Part shown: positions 9,337 to 19,293 of the stretch, one piece after another
How positions within the stretch are numbered: the first letter of the stretch is position 1
Layout: each line of letters starts with the position of its first letter
Origin: Gammaproteobacteria bacterium
GTDB taxonomy: Bacteria > Pseudomonadota > Gammaproteobacteria > Pseudomonadales > Pseudohongiellaceae
Length of the DNA: 64,000 bases
Assembly: GCA_030831165.1 (NCBI GenBank)
Contig: JAURLP010000012.1
Location: forward strand, 156,707-220,706
Direction of reading: 5' to 3'
Translations under genes and position numbers: made by a program
The notes under the pieces: generated by a model
Told to the model about the DNA's origin: nothing
The model's input: only the letters and a program-made list of their open reading frames with translations
The model's database searches: none

Positions 9337-11439
9337 TTAATATAGCAAAGTATGAAACTGTCGAATTTTATTTCTAAATTCTTTTAGTTCTTTCTGGCTT
9401 TTTTCCTGATCAACTTTTTTATATACCAGATCAATATATTTATCAGTGATCTCGTGCATTTGCTGAGCCCACTTTGGCTTGGCATTGCTTAGACGCTCAT
9501 AATATTCCAAGGGAGTCTCACCCTTTTTACGGCTAAATCCTTGCTTTGCCAGTCCTTCACAATAACTCAAATACAAATCCGTGGCTGGGTTTAATTCTTT
9601 TCTGCTTGATTTTCTGAGCACAAAGAAAACCATAATTGAGACTGAAATAAACATAAAAAATAAAGCACTAAAGATGATCTTTCCTCGCGTGACCTCATTA
9701 AACAAACTACTAAAGAAGGCAAACTGCATGCTCTGATCGTAATTCAAAACAAAACGGTTCCAGCTGTAGTCAATCATCTCAAGCCGATAGCGCAGGTTGT
9801 TTAAAAACAAACTGTTTCTATACCTCAATAATGATAATCCGGCATCTTCCAGAAAAACATCTTCAGATTGATAAGTGAACTGGCTACCCAGTTCAATTCT
9901 ATCTGGAGCAACCGCGGCAGTAGGGTCCACCCTGATCCAGCCCTGATCAGGCAACCATACTTCCGACCAGGCGTGAGCATCGTACTGCCGCACTGTGAGT
10001 GTTTGATCAAAAGGATTATATTCTCCACCCTGATACCCCGTGACGACTCTTGCGGGAATGCCTACTGCACGCATTAAAAAGGTAAAAGAGCTGGCATAGT
10101 GCTCGCAAAATCCTTCTCTTGTGCTAAACAGGAATTCATCGACCGGATTCCCTGCGAGCAAAGCAGGTTGTAAGGTATAAAAGAAATTTTCATTGGTATA
10201 ATAGGCCAGCACATTCTGAATAAAAGCTTCATCTGAACCGGATTCTTCACGCAAATTAATAGCAAATTCACGACTTTGTTCATTTCCCTCATCAGGCAAC
10301 CCCTGCCACCTTCGGGATTCACGTTGGTTCAAGGATGTATCCAAGCGACTATTCATATAAGATCGCATATCATAGGAGAAGCGCTGACTTACATTTCGAA
10401 TGCTATCCACTTGGAAGTCACGGCGCATAATCATTCTTTCATCAAGAACTTGGGGTATCTTTAAAGTATAAATATAGTTTTCATATGTCGGCTCCATGAT
10501 TACGTTGTAATTAATGCTATTACCCTGATATTCGATACCCTGAAACCAATCTCTGTTATCCCTGTCACCTGGCCCAAGAAATTGCGGCTCAACATTAAAA
10601 CCTCGGGTCCACTCCCGACCATCAAACCTATCCAAGGTTATGGCTCGCCAATAAAGTTCAGCAGGACGAGGGTTTTCACCATTAAATTTAACCCGAAAGG
10701 CTAGCTCGTCAGAAGTAATCAGGTTCCCAATGTCCCCGGGCGACATGCTGTCACTCAAGCCAGTTCGAGCTGAAGAACTTTGCAGAGGTACCGACCATAA
10801 GGGCGATATGCGTGGAAACAAAACAAATAAGGCCAACATTAAAGGAATGCTTTGCAGCAAAATCAAGCTTGATAGTTTAAGGGTCCGAAGCGGACTTTGA
10901 TATTCTTCGGTCTGAGACAAGGACATCAACCCTGCACTTATCAATAAGACGCAAGCCATCATGTAAATAGCAATTGGAATAGATTGCGACCAGATAAATT
11001 CTGCAATAACCGTGAAATAACACAAATATATTACCATTATTACATCGCGTTTCTTATGCATTTCTAATAGTTTTAGCGAAATCGCCACTATTAAGATTGC
11101 GATAGTTGATTCTGTCGCAAAAACATCCCGCCCATACTGCGCAATCATTACCCAGAGGATAAGAATAACGATAATTGTTTTTATCAAGGCTCCCGGGTAG
11201 GACATTCGACCCTGAAAAATTAGAATCCGACCAACAATGCATAAGGCACAGATTACTACCAGCCATATTGGCACGCGACTAACATGAGGCAATATTACTG
11301 CGACCAAGGAAAGGAGTATCCATGCCAGAGAGGTTCGTGGCACAAGATAGGCAGAAACATCCGGTATTTTCTGATTACCTGAAAATTTGTTTTTCCTTTT
11401 GTTTTTCCTTTTGTTTTTTAAGATATTTAAAATATTCAT
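9337..11439 (-). CDS. tgpA: Transglutaminase-like membrane protein, TgpA type
   Basis: A 700-residue membrane protein with an N-terminal bundle of about six helices, a periplasmic transglutaminase-core domain, one further helix near residue 600, and a cytoplasmic DUF4129-like tail. The catalytic triad is visible: Cys at about 445 in EGFCEHY, His 489 in YDAHAW and Asp 505 in VDPT. The family member TgpA of Pseudomonas aeruginosa is reported as a periplasmic transglutaminase. It follows the DUF58 gene by 2 bases and a MoxR gene upstream, the usual partners. The N-terminus carries a KNKR tandem repeat. Confidence 0.93.
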   Translation of the reverse strand: MNILNILKNKRKNKRKNKFSGNQKIPDVSAYLVPRTSLAWILLSLVAVILPHVSRVPIWLVVICALCIVGRILIFQGRMSYPGALIKTIIVILILWVMIAQYGRDVFATESTIAILIVAISLKLLEMHKKRDVIMVIYLCYFTVIAEFIWSQSIPIAIYMMACVLLISAGLMSLSQTEEYQSPLRTLKLSSLILLQSIPLMLALFVLFPRISPLWSVPLQSSSARTGLSDSMSPGDIGNLITSDELAFRVKFNGENPRPAELYWRAITLDRFDGREWTRGFNVEPQFLGPGDRDNRDWFQGIEYQGNSINYNVIMEPTYENYIYTLKIPQVLDERMIMRRDFQVDSIRNVSQRFSYDMRSYMNSRLDTSLNQRESRRWQGLPDEGNEQSREFAINLREESGSDEAFIQNVLAYYTNENFFYTLQPALLAGNPVDEFLFSTREGFCEHYASSFTFLMRAVGIPARVVTGYQGGEYNPFDQTLTVRQYDAHAWSEVWLPDQGWIRVDPTAAVAPDRIELGSQFTYQSEDVFLEDAGLSLLRYRNSLFLNNLRYRLEMIDYSWNRFVLNYDQSMQFAFFSSLFNEVTRGKIIFSALFFMFISVSIMVFFVLRKSSRKELNPATDLYLSYCEGLAKQGFSRKKGETPLEYYERLSNAKPKWAQQMHEITDKYIDLVYKKVDQEKSQKELKEFRNKIRQFHTLLY
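11387..11418 (-). repeat. 12-base tandem repeat in the tgpA N-terminus
   Basis: Two exact 12-base units (11387-11398 and 11399-11410) plus a partial third unit. They encode KNKR repeats just before the first membrane helix of the transglutaminase. Loss or gain of a unit would keep the reading frame. The run is basic and lies on the cytoplasmic side by the positive-inside rule. Confidence 0.8.
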
Positions 11440-11441
11440 GC

Positions 11442-12428
11442 TTAGAACAAAGCCAAAGCTCTTAGTATGCTATGGTAATGAGCAGTTCCTTTATTGGGCT
11501 CAATTAAACAACCTGGGATATCAAGTCCATAATCGACACCCGATGAATCCAGCTTTAATACACAATAACAGAGTCTTGATAAACGATCTTCTTCACTTAA
11601 TTCCGTAAATAGCGACCATCTAAGCCAAATCTTGTCATCAACATTACTTGAATATTGCTTTGTATACATCCCCTGCCCCCTGGCAAAATTTTTCCAGGCA
11701 ACATGCTTTAATGGGTCTCCGCGCTGATATTCGCGTAAATTATAAAAATCATCATTTCCATGAGTAATATTTATTTTACCGGTATCCTGGTCATTACTGT
11801 TCAAAATGTCCAAATCACACTCTACAGGTTTGGGATAAACCAGGCAGTCCAGATCCAGGTCAATAAGTGACCAGGCTCTATGCAGGCCAAAAGGATAAAA
11901 TGTCTCAACTCTCAAGCGGCCTGGATTAAAATGTCCGCGCCTTGATGTTAGTACAAATAAACTTACTCGTTGCTCTTTATGCTCAATTAAATTAGCGACT
12001 ACTTTGCGTGAATTATCAAAACTAAGCTGAACTGCTTCATAAGTTCTTTTGCCGTGCCGGTTTAAAATTATTGTTATTTCAGCATTTTCACCCACAAAAA
12101 CTGCATCATCAGTAAGGCCCGATAAATGCAAACCGGATAAATTTCGATAGGTGTAAAATATTGCCAGGATAAATACACCAAGCAATAAAAAAACCAAGCC
12201 AAAAGCTAGGCTGGTTTCGTAATTAATTGCGCCAATAAACATTAAGAACAGCACAAAGCAAAACCCCAAACCTTGTCCTGTAGGAATGATAAAAATATTA
12301 TTTAGATGTAGTTCTATATTCTTTGATGGAGGAATACGTCGATGTATCCATTCGCCAAAACTGCGCCGCCAAATAAGATAAGGATTAAACGTTTTTTGAT
12401 AAGGCTTTGTCTGATTTGTAACTGCCAT
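11442..12428 (-). CDS. DUF58 membrane protein, TgpA operon
   Basis: DUF58 protein of 328 residues with two adjacent membrane helices at about residues 52-92, followed by the DUF58 domain. The motif REYQRGDPLKHVAWKNFARG lies at about 230-250. This membrane-anchored form normally sits between a MoxR ATPase and a TgpA-like transglutaminase, as here. The stop is 2 bases before the tgpA start. No clear ribosome site precedes the ATG, so translation may depend on the upstream gene. Function is unknown beyond association with this trio. Confidence 0.9.
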   Translation of the reverse strand: MAVTNQTKPYQKTFNPYLIWRRSFGEWIHRRIPPSKNIELHLNNIFIIPTGQGLGFCFVLFLMFIGAINYETSLAFGLVFLLLGVFILAIFYTYRNLSGLHLSGLTDDAVFVGENAEITIILNRHGKRTYEAVQLSFDNSRKVVANLIEHKEQRVSLFVLTSRRGHFNPGRLRVETFYPFGLHRAWSLIDLDLDCLVYPKPVECDLDILNSNDQDTGKINITHGNDDFYNLREYQRGDPLKHVAWKNFARGQGMYTKQYSSNVDDKIWLRWSLFTELSEEDRLSRLCYCVLKLDSSGVDYGLDIPGCLIEPNKGTAHYHSILRALALF

Positions 12429-12506
12429 AAAATTTCTATTTTGTTAATGATTAAAAATTCTTATATGACCTTACAGGAATATCGCTTATTGATTCTCGAC
12501 CTGAGT

Positions 12507-13430
12507 TTAATCGCTAACGATATCCACCTCATTTAGCAATCGTTGTGAATATTCTTCGCCGTGCTTGCCTGAACTATCACTAACTGCTCGTAGGCGATGA
12601 TCAGTCACTGCAGGCAAAACCATTTGTACATCTTCAGGCAAAACATGACTGCGCTCATTCATCATGGTCCAGGTTTTCGCGCTACGCACCAAGGCTATTG
12701 CACCGCGGGGAGAAAGCCCAAAACTAAATTTATCATCTTGTCGAGTATATGCAATTAACCTTTGTACATAATCAAGCAAACTATCCGTTGCATGAACTTT
12801 ATCTATTTCTTCATGCAACAGTTTAATATCATCAGCTGTAAGGCACTGTTTTAATTGATCCAGCGTAATCCTGGGTTCAGAACTTTGCAGTAGTTCCCGT
12901 TCCGCTTCAGGATCAGGATAACCAATTTTTAAACGCATTAAAAAACGATCAAGCTGGGATTCAGGTAGCGGATAGGTTCCAGCAAAACTCGTTGGGTTTT
13001 GTGTAGCTATCACAAAAAAGGGCTCGGGAAGCTTACGCGTTTCGCCATCCACAGATACCTGGCCTTCTTCCATGGCTTCCAGTAAGGCGCTTTGGGTTTT
13101 GGGCGTTGTTCTGTTGATTTCATCAGCCAGAATTATATTGCTGAATACAGGGCCTGGATGGAATGAAAATTTTGCTAGATTCTGGTCATAAATAGTGACA
13201 CCGAGTATATCCGCTGGCAGCAAATCACTGGTAAATTGGACCCGACTGAACTCCAGTCCTAGCACTCTTGCCAAGGCTTGTGACAAGGTGGTTTTACCCA
13301 TGCCAGGCTTATCTTCCATCAGCAAGTGGCCGCCAGCCAACAAACAGCATAACGCTAAACGAATCTGTTTTTCCTTACCATAAACTACTTTGCTGATTTC
13401 ATTTACAGCATCTTCAATTTTATTTTGCAT
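12507..13430 (-). CDS. MoxR-family AAA+ ATPase, TgpA operon
   Basis: Second MoxR-type AAA+ ATPase in the window, 307 residues. The Walker A motif KPGMGKTTLS is at about 41-50, then a Walker B (ILADEINRTTP) and sensor ATQNP. It differs clearly from the Bat-operon copy (KPGMGKTT versus APGLAKTK), so the two are old paralogues rather than a recent duplication. It heads the leftward MoxR-DUF58-TgpA set. It lies downstream of purF, with 98 bases between them and no clear terminator. Confidence 0.93.
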   Translation of the reverse strand: MQNKIEDAVNEISKVVYGKEKQIRLALCCLLAGGHLLMEDKPGMGKTTLSQALARVLGLEFSRVQFTSDLLPADILGVTIYDQNLAKFSFHPGPVFSNIILADEINRTTPKTQSALLEAMEEGQVSVDGETRKLPEPFFVIATQNPTSFAGTYPLPESQLDRFLMRLKIGYPDPEAERELLQSSEPRITLDQLKQCLTADDIKLLHEEIDKVHATDSLLDYVQRLIAYTRQDDKFSFGLSPRGAIALVRSAKTWTMMNERSHVLPEDVQMVLPAVTDHRLRAVSDSSGKHGEEYSQRLLNEVDIVSD

Positions 13431-13528
13431 ATCTACTTAGGCATCTCGATCATTACCTTGGCAACATTATCACCAATTGTTCGTTTACTATCTTGACGCA
13501 TATTCAGCGATAGAAATAAAAATGGACT

Positions 13529-15067
13529 TTATTCATTGTTATGCAAGCCAAGCACTTCTTCCTCCTGGCTGTGTGACTGCAACATTTTCCTGTCACTTAT
13601 CTTGCCATTCTTGGCACGATCATTACGTATGTTTTCAAGTTCCGCCAGATATTCTTTTGAAACATCGTTAGTAACATATACGCCATTAAAAACAGAACAC
13701 TCAAAATCCATAGGTAGAATACTGCCTTCAGCACAAGAAGCTATAAGATCCTCCAAATCCTGGAATATCAACCAGTCTGCGCCAATCATTTTTTGAATTT
13801 CTTCTACAGTTTTATCATGCGCAATTAATTCACTGACAGCTGGCATATCAATCCCGTAGACATTTGGGTATCGAACTGGTGGCGCTGCAGAGCAGAAATA
13901 AACTTTTTTTGCACCAGCTTCTCTTGCCATCTCAATTATTTGCCGGCATGTTGTCCCTCGCACAATGGAATCATCAACCAACAAGACATTTTTATCCTGA
14001 AATTCCAATGGCGCAGCATTTAATTTTTGCTTAACAGATTTCTTTCTTTGGCTTTGCCCCGGCATAATAAATGTTCGACCAATATAGCGATTTTTAATAA
14101 AGCCTTCACGATATTTAACGCCCAAGGAGTTGGCTAATTCTACAGCTGACGTACGACTGGTATCAGGGATAGGTATTACGACATCTATATCGTGATCAGG
14201 CCGTTCCCGTTTAATTTTTTCGGCCAGTTTTTCGCCCATACGCAAGCGGGATTTATAAACAGAAATACCGTCCATTAAGGAGTCTGGACGTGCAAAATAT
14301 ACATGTTCAAAAATACAGGGGTTTAGACTGACATCATCAGCACAAATTTTAGTGCTAAGATTACCCTCTTGATCTATATAAACAGCTTCTCCAGGAGCCA
14401 CATCCCTGATTAATTTAAAGCCTTGAGAATCAAGAGCAACACTTTCGGAAGCCAGCATATACTCAACACCTTTGCGGGTGCGTTTTTCTCCAAAAACTAA
14501 AGGTCGTATCCCGTGCTTATCTCTAAACCCCACTATGCCGTAACCTACTAACATAGCAACAGCAGCATATGCACCGCGACAACGCTTGTGAACACCTCGT
14601 ATCGCAGTAAAAACATCTTCAGCAGTTGGCTTGATTTTATGGAGCTGCTGTAATTCATGTGCAAAGACATTTAACAAGACTTCTGAATCTGAATCAGTAT
14701 TCAGGTGCCTCAGGTCATCCTTAAAAATATCATCACTCAATTCTTTGGCATTAGTTAAATTTCCGTTATGAGCAAGGCTAATGCCATAAGGCGAATTCAC
14801 ATAAAGCGGTTGGGCTTGTGCAGGTCCAGAACTCCCGGCGGTAGGATATCTAACATGACCAATTCCCATATTCCCAGTCAGGTTCCGCATATGACTGGAG
14901 CGAAAAACATCACGGACAAGGCCATTGTCTTTTCGCAAATTTAATTTGCCATGTTCGCTGGTTACAATACCAGCAGCGTCCTGACCCCGATGCTGCAGTA
15001 CGGTCAGGCTGTCATACAAGGTCAAATTAACATTAGACTTGCCAACAATGCCAACTAATCCACACAT
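13529..15067 (-). CDS. purF: Amidophosphoribosyltransferase
   Basis: First committed step of purine synthesis: converts PRPP and glutamine to phosphoribosylamine. The 512 residues are close to the E. coli length. The N-terminal Cys 2 after the initiator Met (MCGLVGIVG) is the glutamine-amidohydrolase nucleophile. The PRPP-binding loop is [18 protein letters not shown] precedes the ATG. It is the last gene of the leu-trp-acc array and follows cvpA by 42 bases, the arrangement seen in E. coli and Pseudomonas. Confidence 0.98.
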   Translation of the reverse strand: MCGLVGIVGKSNVNLTLYDSLTVLQHRGQDAAGIVTSEHGKLNLRKDNGLVRDVFRSSHMRNLTGNMGIGHVRYPTAGSSGPAQAQPLYVNSPYGISLAHNGNLTNAKELSDDIFKDDLRHLNTDSDSEVLLNVFAHELQQLHKIKPTAEDVFTAIRGVHKRCRGAYAAVAMLVGYGIVGFRDKHGIRPLVFGEKRTRKGVEYMLASESVALDSQGFKLIRDVAPGEAVYIDQEGNLSTKICADDVSLNPCIFEHVYFARPDSLMDGISVYKSRLRMGEKLAEKIKRERPDHDIDVVIPIPDTSRTSAVELANSLGVKYREGFIKNRYIGRTFIMPGQSQRKKSVKQKLNAAPLEFQDKNVLLVDDSIVRGTTCRQIIEMAREAGAKKVYFCSAAPPVRYPNVYGIDMPAVSELIAHDKTVEEIQKMIGADWLIFQDLEDLIASCAEGSILPMDFECSVFNGVYVTNDVSKEYLAELENIRNDRAKNGKISDRKMLQSHSQEEEVLGLHNNE

Positions 15068-15109
15068 GCTATACCTCTATTTAGATTCACCTTATTATCA
15101 ACTGACTCA

Positions 15110-15676
15110 TTATTCAGTATTTGAAAATATTTCATTTACTGCGCTGGGATCTATTTCATTTGGGTCTATTAATGAGGGATCAATTAGTGATGAATCAACA
15201 GCAGGAGCTGTCAACTCATAATCAGCTAATTCCGCAACATTTTCTAATACGACCATCATATAAGGCACCAAGACTGAATCCTGATACCAGGGCTGGCTAA
15301 ACTCAAAAGGTGTGGTTAAAAATAACACCAGCAATACAATTATCATTCCTCTTAGTACACCAAAAAGAGAACCCAGGACTCTATCAACACCTTTGAGCCC
15401 TATAGCCGTACTTAACTTTGACATAAAGTTACCCAGCAGTGTGCCCACAAACATAACCAGGATAAATAAAATTGCTGAAGCCAGAACTCTTCGGACAGTG
15501 GCATTATCCAACACATTAGTCATTAGATCAGCCAGCGGCGTACTGAAAAAGCCTGCAACAAAAACGGCAGCTACCCAAGCCAGCAAGGAAAAAGCCTCTT
15601 TTACCAAACCTCGCCATAGTCCAAACAACATGGAAATAGCAATAACAATGAGAATACTGATATCAGCGACAGTCAC
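15110..15676 (-). CDS. cvpA: CvpA family inner-membrane protein
   Basis: Inner-membrane protein of 188 residues with four predicted helices. It belongs to the CvpA family, required for colicin V production in E. coli and nearly always found next to purF. The start is GTG at 15674-15676 with GGGGAAA upstream. The C-terminal tail carries a short repeated aspartate-proline pattern (IDPSLIDPNEIDP) that is not part of the conserved core. Molecular role is unclear; links to envelope integrity are known in the family. Confidence 0.94.
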   Translation of the reverse strand: MTVADISILIVIAISMLFGLWRGLVKEAFSLLAWVAAVFVAGFFSTPLADLMTNVLDNATVRRVLASAILFILVMFVGTLLGNFMSKLSTAIGLKGVDRVLGSLFGVLRGMIIVLLVLFLTTPFEFSQPWYQDSVLVPYMMVVLENVAELADYELTAPAVDSSLIDPSLIDPNEIDPSAVNEIFSNTE

Positions 15677-15687
15677 ACTTTCCCCAT

Positions 15688-16260
15688 TTACTGATTGGCG
15701 TCATCAATATTGAAATCAACAATAAGAGCTTCCAGATTAAAAGCTCTTGATAGTTCATTGCGCAAGGTCTCAGCTTCAGCAGGCGTAACCACAGGCCCTA
15801 CTAAAACAGCAGTCAACTCACCCTGACTAGTAGATAGGAGATCACTATAAGCCCTGTAACCCTGATCAAGTAACTCTGCAATCAAGGCTTCAGCATTGGC
15901 CCTGTCTCCAAATAATCCCATTCGAACACTCCAGGCTTGGGGTAATCCATTTGCATCCAGTTCTGGAAACTGTTGAGAAGTATTCTGTTCAATCTCGCTG
16001 ATATCAACAGGGATTGCATCAACTACAAGTACCTCTACTTCTGATTCAGTATCGATACGCAAATCATCAGTATCACTAAGAATTACGGGTCTTTCAGGTT
16101 CAAGCGCTAAAGGTTCAGGGAATGAAGGAGCGTTGGGAATAACAATGTTCATTTCAGGTGGAGAGACCCCTTCTCCATCCAATAAAATCGGAAGAAAAAT
16201 GATGGCAAGACAACCAAGCACTATTGCTCCAACAAGTCTTTGTTTCATTGCTTGGTTCAA
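15688..16260 (-). CDS. dedD: SPOR-domain protein, DedD-like
   Basis: A 190-residue protein with a single N-terminal membrane helix (about residues 10-27), an acidic linker, and a C-terminal SPOR domain at about 110-185. SPOR domains bind denuded septal peptidoglycan, and DedD helps cell division in E. coli. Its place between folC and cvpA supports the DedD assignment. The start is uncertain: a TTG at 16258-16260 has GGAG 5 bases upstream and overlaps the folC stop; an ATG at 16246-16248 lacks a ribosome site. Confidence 0.9.
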   Translation of the reverse strand: MNQAMKQRLVGAIVLGCLAIIFLPILLDGEGVSPPEMNIVIPNAPSFPEPLALEPERPVILSDTDDLRIDTESEVEVLVVDAIPVDISEIEQNTSQQFPELDANGLPQAWSVRMGLFGDRANAEALIAELLDQGYRAYSDLLSTSQGELTAVLVGPVVTPAEAETLRNELSRAFNLEALIVDFNIDDANQ

Positions 16261-17513
16261 ATCAACTCCAAAACAGCGGCTACAGTATAAAATGATCCAG
16301 TGACCAGTAACACCTCATTAGCCTGCATGTCCTGCTCAGCCTTATGAAATGCTTCCCGCACAGATCTAAACTCAGAGACAGTATTATGTGCAGAAATTTG
16401 CAACTCATTATATAGTATTTTCGCTTGAGAACCTCTGCTGTTTTCAAGACTCGCAACATACCAGGAGCAGGAAATTTCTTGTAGCCTCCTCAAGGTTTGA
16501 CCAATATCTTTATCAGATAACATTGCTATTACAATACGGACTGTTTTGAGAGGGAAGTAGCGCTTCATGCTTTCAGCTAAATGCTCAGCTGCATGCGGGT
16601 TATGGGCGACATCAAGAACCAGGGGATATCCTCTGTCAAAAATTTGGAAGCGGCCAGCTAATTTGGCTTGACCTAAACCGATAGCGAGATTTTCGCCAGA
16701 TGTCTCAAAACCTAAAAGGAGCATAGCTTGCATGGCCAGCGCAGCATTAGAGGGAAAAAAATTAAACAAGGAGGGTGAATCCACTTTAACTTCAAGGCTG
16801 TACTGCTTGTAATCGCTATCCCTGCCCTGCCAGACCCAGTGCTTATCAGAATTGTGCCAATCAAACTCCCTGCCCAAGAGGTAAAGTTGGGCATGCAAGT
16901 GCTTTACTCGAGTGATTAATGACTCAGGAATATTTTTTTCACCAAAAATAACAGGCTTATCTTGTCTGATTACACCGGCTTTTTCAAAAGCAATTTTCTC
17001 ACGAGTTTCCCCAAGCCACTCTGTATGATCCAATGCGATATTGGTAATAATTGCCAAGTCAGCATCGATTATATTGACTGCATCCAAACGCCCACCCAGA
17101 CCAACTTCCAGAATAATGTAATCAAGCTTTGTTTCCGCAAAAATCAGCAGTGCCGCTAAAGTCCCAAATTCAAAATAGGTCAGACTAGTATTTTCTCGGG
17201 CCTTTTCAATACGAGAAAACGCCTGACACAAGGATGAGTCATCAATATTGCTTCCATTGATGCTGATTCTCTCGTTGTATTGCAATAGGTGTGGAGAAGA
17301 ATAGCGCCCTGTGCGCTTACCTGCTGATAGCAGAAGACTCTCTAAAAAGCTTGAGGTTGAGCCTTTGCCGTTGGTTCCTGCAACAGTAATGACCGTTGTA
17401 GAACTGAAATCTAAATTGAGCTTATCTGCTACTGCACTGACTCTTTCCAGACCGAGTTCAATCTCAGCCGGGTGCAAGGTTTCAAGATAAGTAAGCCATT
17501 CAGCTAAGCTCAT
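16257..17513 (-). CDS. folC: Dihydrofolate/folylpolyglutamate synthase
   Basis: Bifunctional enzyme that adds glutamate to dihydropteroate and then extends polyglutamate on folates. About 418 residues. The ATP-binding loop TVAGTNGKGST is near the N-terminus, and a Mur-ligase-type central domain and a C-terminal domain follow, including LDVAHNPHAAEHL. I chose the ATG at 17511-17513 because it aligns with family N-termini; a TTG five codons earlier is possible. The stop overlaps the dedD start by 4 bases. Confidence 0.95.
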   Translation of the reverse strand: MSLAEWLTYLETLHPAEIELGLERVSAVADKLNLDFSSTTVITVAGTNGKGSTSSFLESLLLSAGKRTGRYSSPHLLQYNERISINGSNIDDSSLCQAFSRIEKARENTSLTYFEFGTLAALLIFAETKLDYIILEVGLGGRLDAVNIIDADLAIITNIALDHTEWLGETREKIAFEKAGVIRQDKPVIFGEKNIPESLITRVKHLHAQLYLLGREFDWHNSDKHWVWQGRDSDYKQYSLEVKVDSPSLFNFFPSNAALAMQAMLLLGFETSGENLAIGLGQAKLAGRFQIFDRGYPLVLDVAHNPHAAEHLAESMKRYFPLKTVRIVIAMLSDKDIGQTLRRLQEISCSWYVASLENSRGSQAKILYNELQISAHNTVSEFRSVREAFHKAEQDMQANEVLLVTGSFYTVAAVLELI

Positions 17514-17540
17514 AAGCTTGCTACTCAATGAACAGAAATA

Positions 17541-18413
17541 TTAACTTGCCTGAACACTATAGCTATGCATGAATTTTGTAATTAGAGAATACAGTTTGTC
17601 TCGCATATCCTTGCGATGCACAATCATATCAATGGCTCCATGTGCTAGTAAAAACTCGGAACGCTGAAAGCCTTCGGGTAAGTTTTCACGTACAGTTTGT
17701 CTGATTACATCCTGTCCGGCAAAACCTATGAGAGCATTTGGCTCAGCGACATTTATATCTCCCAGCATGGCAAGGCTTGCTGATACCCCTCCATATACAG
17801 GGTCGACCAAAACCGAGATGTAAAGCAGTCCATTTTGCTTCATACGCTCCAATGCTGCTGAGGTTTTTGGCATCTGCATTAGAGAAACAAGTGCTTCCTG
17901 CATGCGTGCGCCCCCGCTGGTTGCGAAACAAACCAAGGGAAGGTTTTCTTCAAGGCACTTATTAACCGCTATAACAAACTTTTCGCCAACAACTGAGCCC
18001 ATTGAGCCGCCAATAAAACCGAATTCAAAAGCAACGACCACTAGGGGCTGCCCTTTTAATTTTCCTTGCATAACAACCAAGGCATCATTTTCACCTGTTG
18101 CTTTTTTTGCAGCGACTAAGCGATCTTTATATTTTTTTAGGTCTTTAAATTTCAGAATGTCATGTGGCTCTATATCTTTACCTAATTCGACTCGATCTTC
18201 CGGATCCAGAAAGATATCGATACGGCGACGGGCCGATATCCGTAGGTGATGATCACATTTTGGGCAAATATCTTTATTTTCAGCTAAATTTGAACTGTAA
18301 AGGACAGCATCACAACGTGGACATTTTTTCCACAAACCTTCAGGAATATTTCTACTCTTGACTTCAGTGTCCGTTTTAATCTTTGAAGGCAGGATTTTAT
18401 TAATCCAACTCAT
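17541..18413 (-). CDS. accD: Acetyl-CoA carboxylase carboxyltransferase subunit beta
   Basis: Beta subunit of the carboxyltransferase that makes malonyl-CoA for fatty acid synthesis; it pairs with AccA encoded elsewhere. The 290 residues hold an N-terminal zinc ribbon with Cys 31, 34, 50 and 53, then the crotonase-like carboxyltransferase core with [20 protein letters not shown] precedes the ATG. It is followed by folC, a widely conserved accD-folC pair. Upstream are trpA and trpB, an order also seen in other proteobacteria. Confidence 0.98.
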   Translation of the reverse strand: MSWINKILPSKIKTDTEVKSRNIPEGLWKKCPRCDAVLYSSNLAENKDICPKCDHHLRISARRRIDIFLDPEDRVELGKDIEPHDILKFKDLKKYKDRLVAAKKATGENDALVVMQGKLKGQPLVVVAFEFGFIGGSMGSVVGEKFVIAVNKCLEENLPLVCFATSGGARMQEALVSLMQMPKTSAALERMKQNGLLYISVLVDPVYGGVSASLAMLGDINVAEPNALIGFAGQDVIRQTVRENLPEGFQRSEFLLAHGAIDMIVHRKDMRDKLYSLITKFMHSYSVQAS

Positions 18414-18437
18414 AACGTCAGCATCCTTAAAAAAGCT

Positions 18438-19253
18438 TTACTTATTATCAAGTCCTATTCGCATTTGTGCAATTAATTCAATATGCTTAAACAACTCATC
18501 GCGACTATAGTCATAATCATCTTTTAATTCTGCAATAAGATTTACCAAAGCGCTACCCACAACAATCGCATCTGCCAGCCCACCTAACTTGGTGGCTGTA
18601 TCAACATCTTTAATGCCGAAACCAATACCAATAGGCAATCCACAATAAGATTTAAGAAGGTTTACATTGGTGCGTACAGAATCAATATCCAAATGTGAGG
18701 CACCAGTGACGCCTTTTAAAGAAACATAGTACACATAACCTGAACTCAACTCACAAATTTTTCGGGCCCTTTCTTCCCGGGTTGTCGGCGCAACCAAAAA
18801 AATACAATCCAGTACAGAACGATGAATAATCTGCAAAAACTCATGTGCTTCTTCCGGTGGCATATCCACCACCAAAACGCCATCGACTCCGGAAGCGATA
18901 GCTGCATCAGTGAACTTTTGGTAGCCCATGCACTCTATTGGGTTTAAATATCCCATTAACACTACCGGGGTATTCTGATTTTCTTGCCGAAAGCGCTTAA
19001 CTAAGGCCAACACATCCTTCAATCTGGTATGTTTGGCCAGCGAACGTTCAACCGCTCTTTGAATAACGGGCCCATCAGAAGACGGATCACTAAAGGGATA
19101 ACCTAGCTCAATAATATCAGCACCGGCCTTAACTAGAGCATGCATAAGATTCAAAGTGCATTCTAGGTTGGGATCTCCAGCGGTGAGGTAAGGAATAAAC
19201 CCTTTTTTATTTTGACTCTTTAGCTGTTTAAAACAATTCTCTATTCGACTCAT
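18438..19253 (-). CDS. trpA: Tryptophan synthase alpha subunit
   Basis: Cleaves indole-3-glycerol phosphate to indole and glyceraldehyde 3-phosphate, and channels indole to TrpB. The 271 residues have the catalytic Glu 49 and Asp 60 in ELGYPFSDPSSDGP, at exactly the family positions. It follows trpB by 40 bases in a trpF-trpB-trpA-accD run. No tryptophan attenuator or leader peptide is visible upstream of the trp genes in this array. Confidence 0.98.
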   Translation of the reverse strand: MSRIENCFKQLKSQNKKGFIPYLTAGDPNLECTLNLMHALVKAGADIIELGYPFSDPSSDGPVIQRAVERSLAKHTRLKDVLALVKRFRQENQNTPVVLMGYLNPIECMGYQKFTDAAIASGVDGVLVVDMPPEEAHEFLQIIHRSVLDCIFLVAPTTREERARKICELSSGYVYYVSLKGVTGASHLDIDSVRTNVNLLKSYCGLPIGIGFGIKDVDTATKLGGLADAIVVGSALVNLIAELKDDYDYSRDELFKHIELIAQMRIGLDNK

Positions 19254-19293
19254 TCAGCTTAAAACCTACATATAAACACTAGCGATAAGGATA

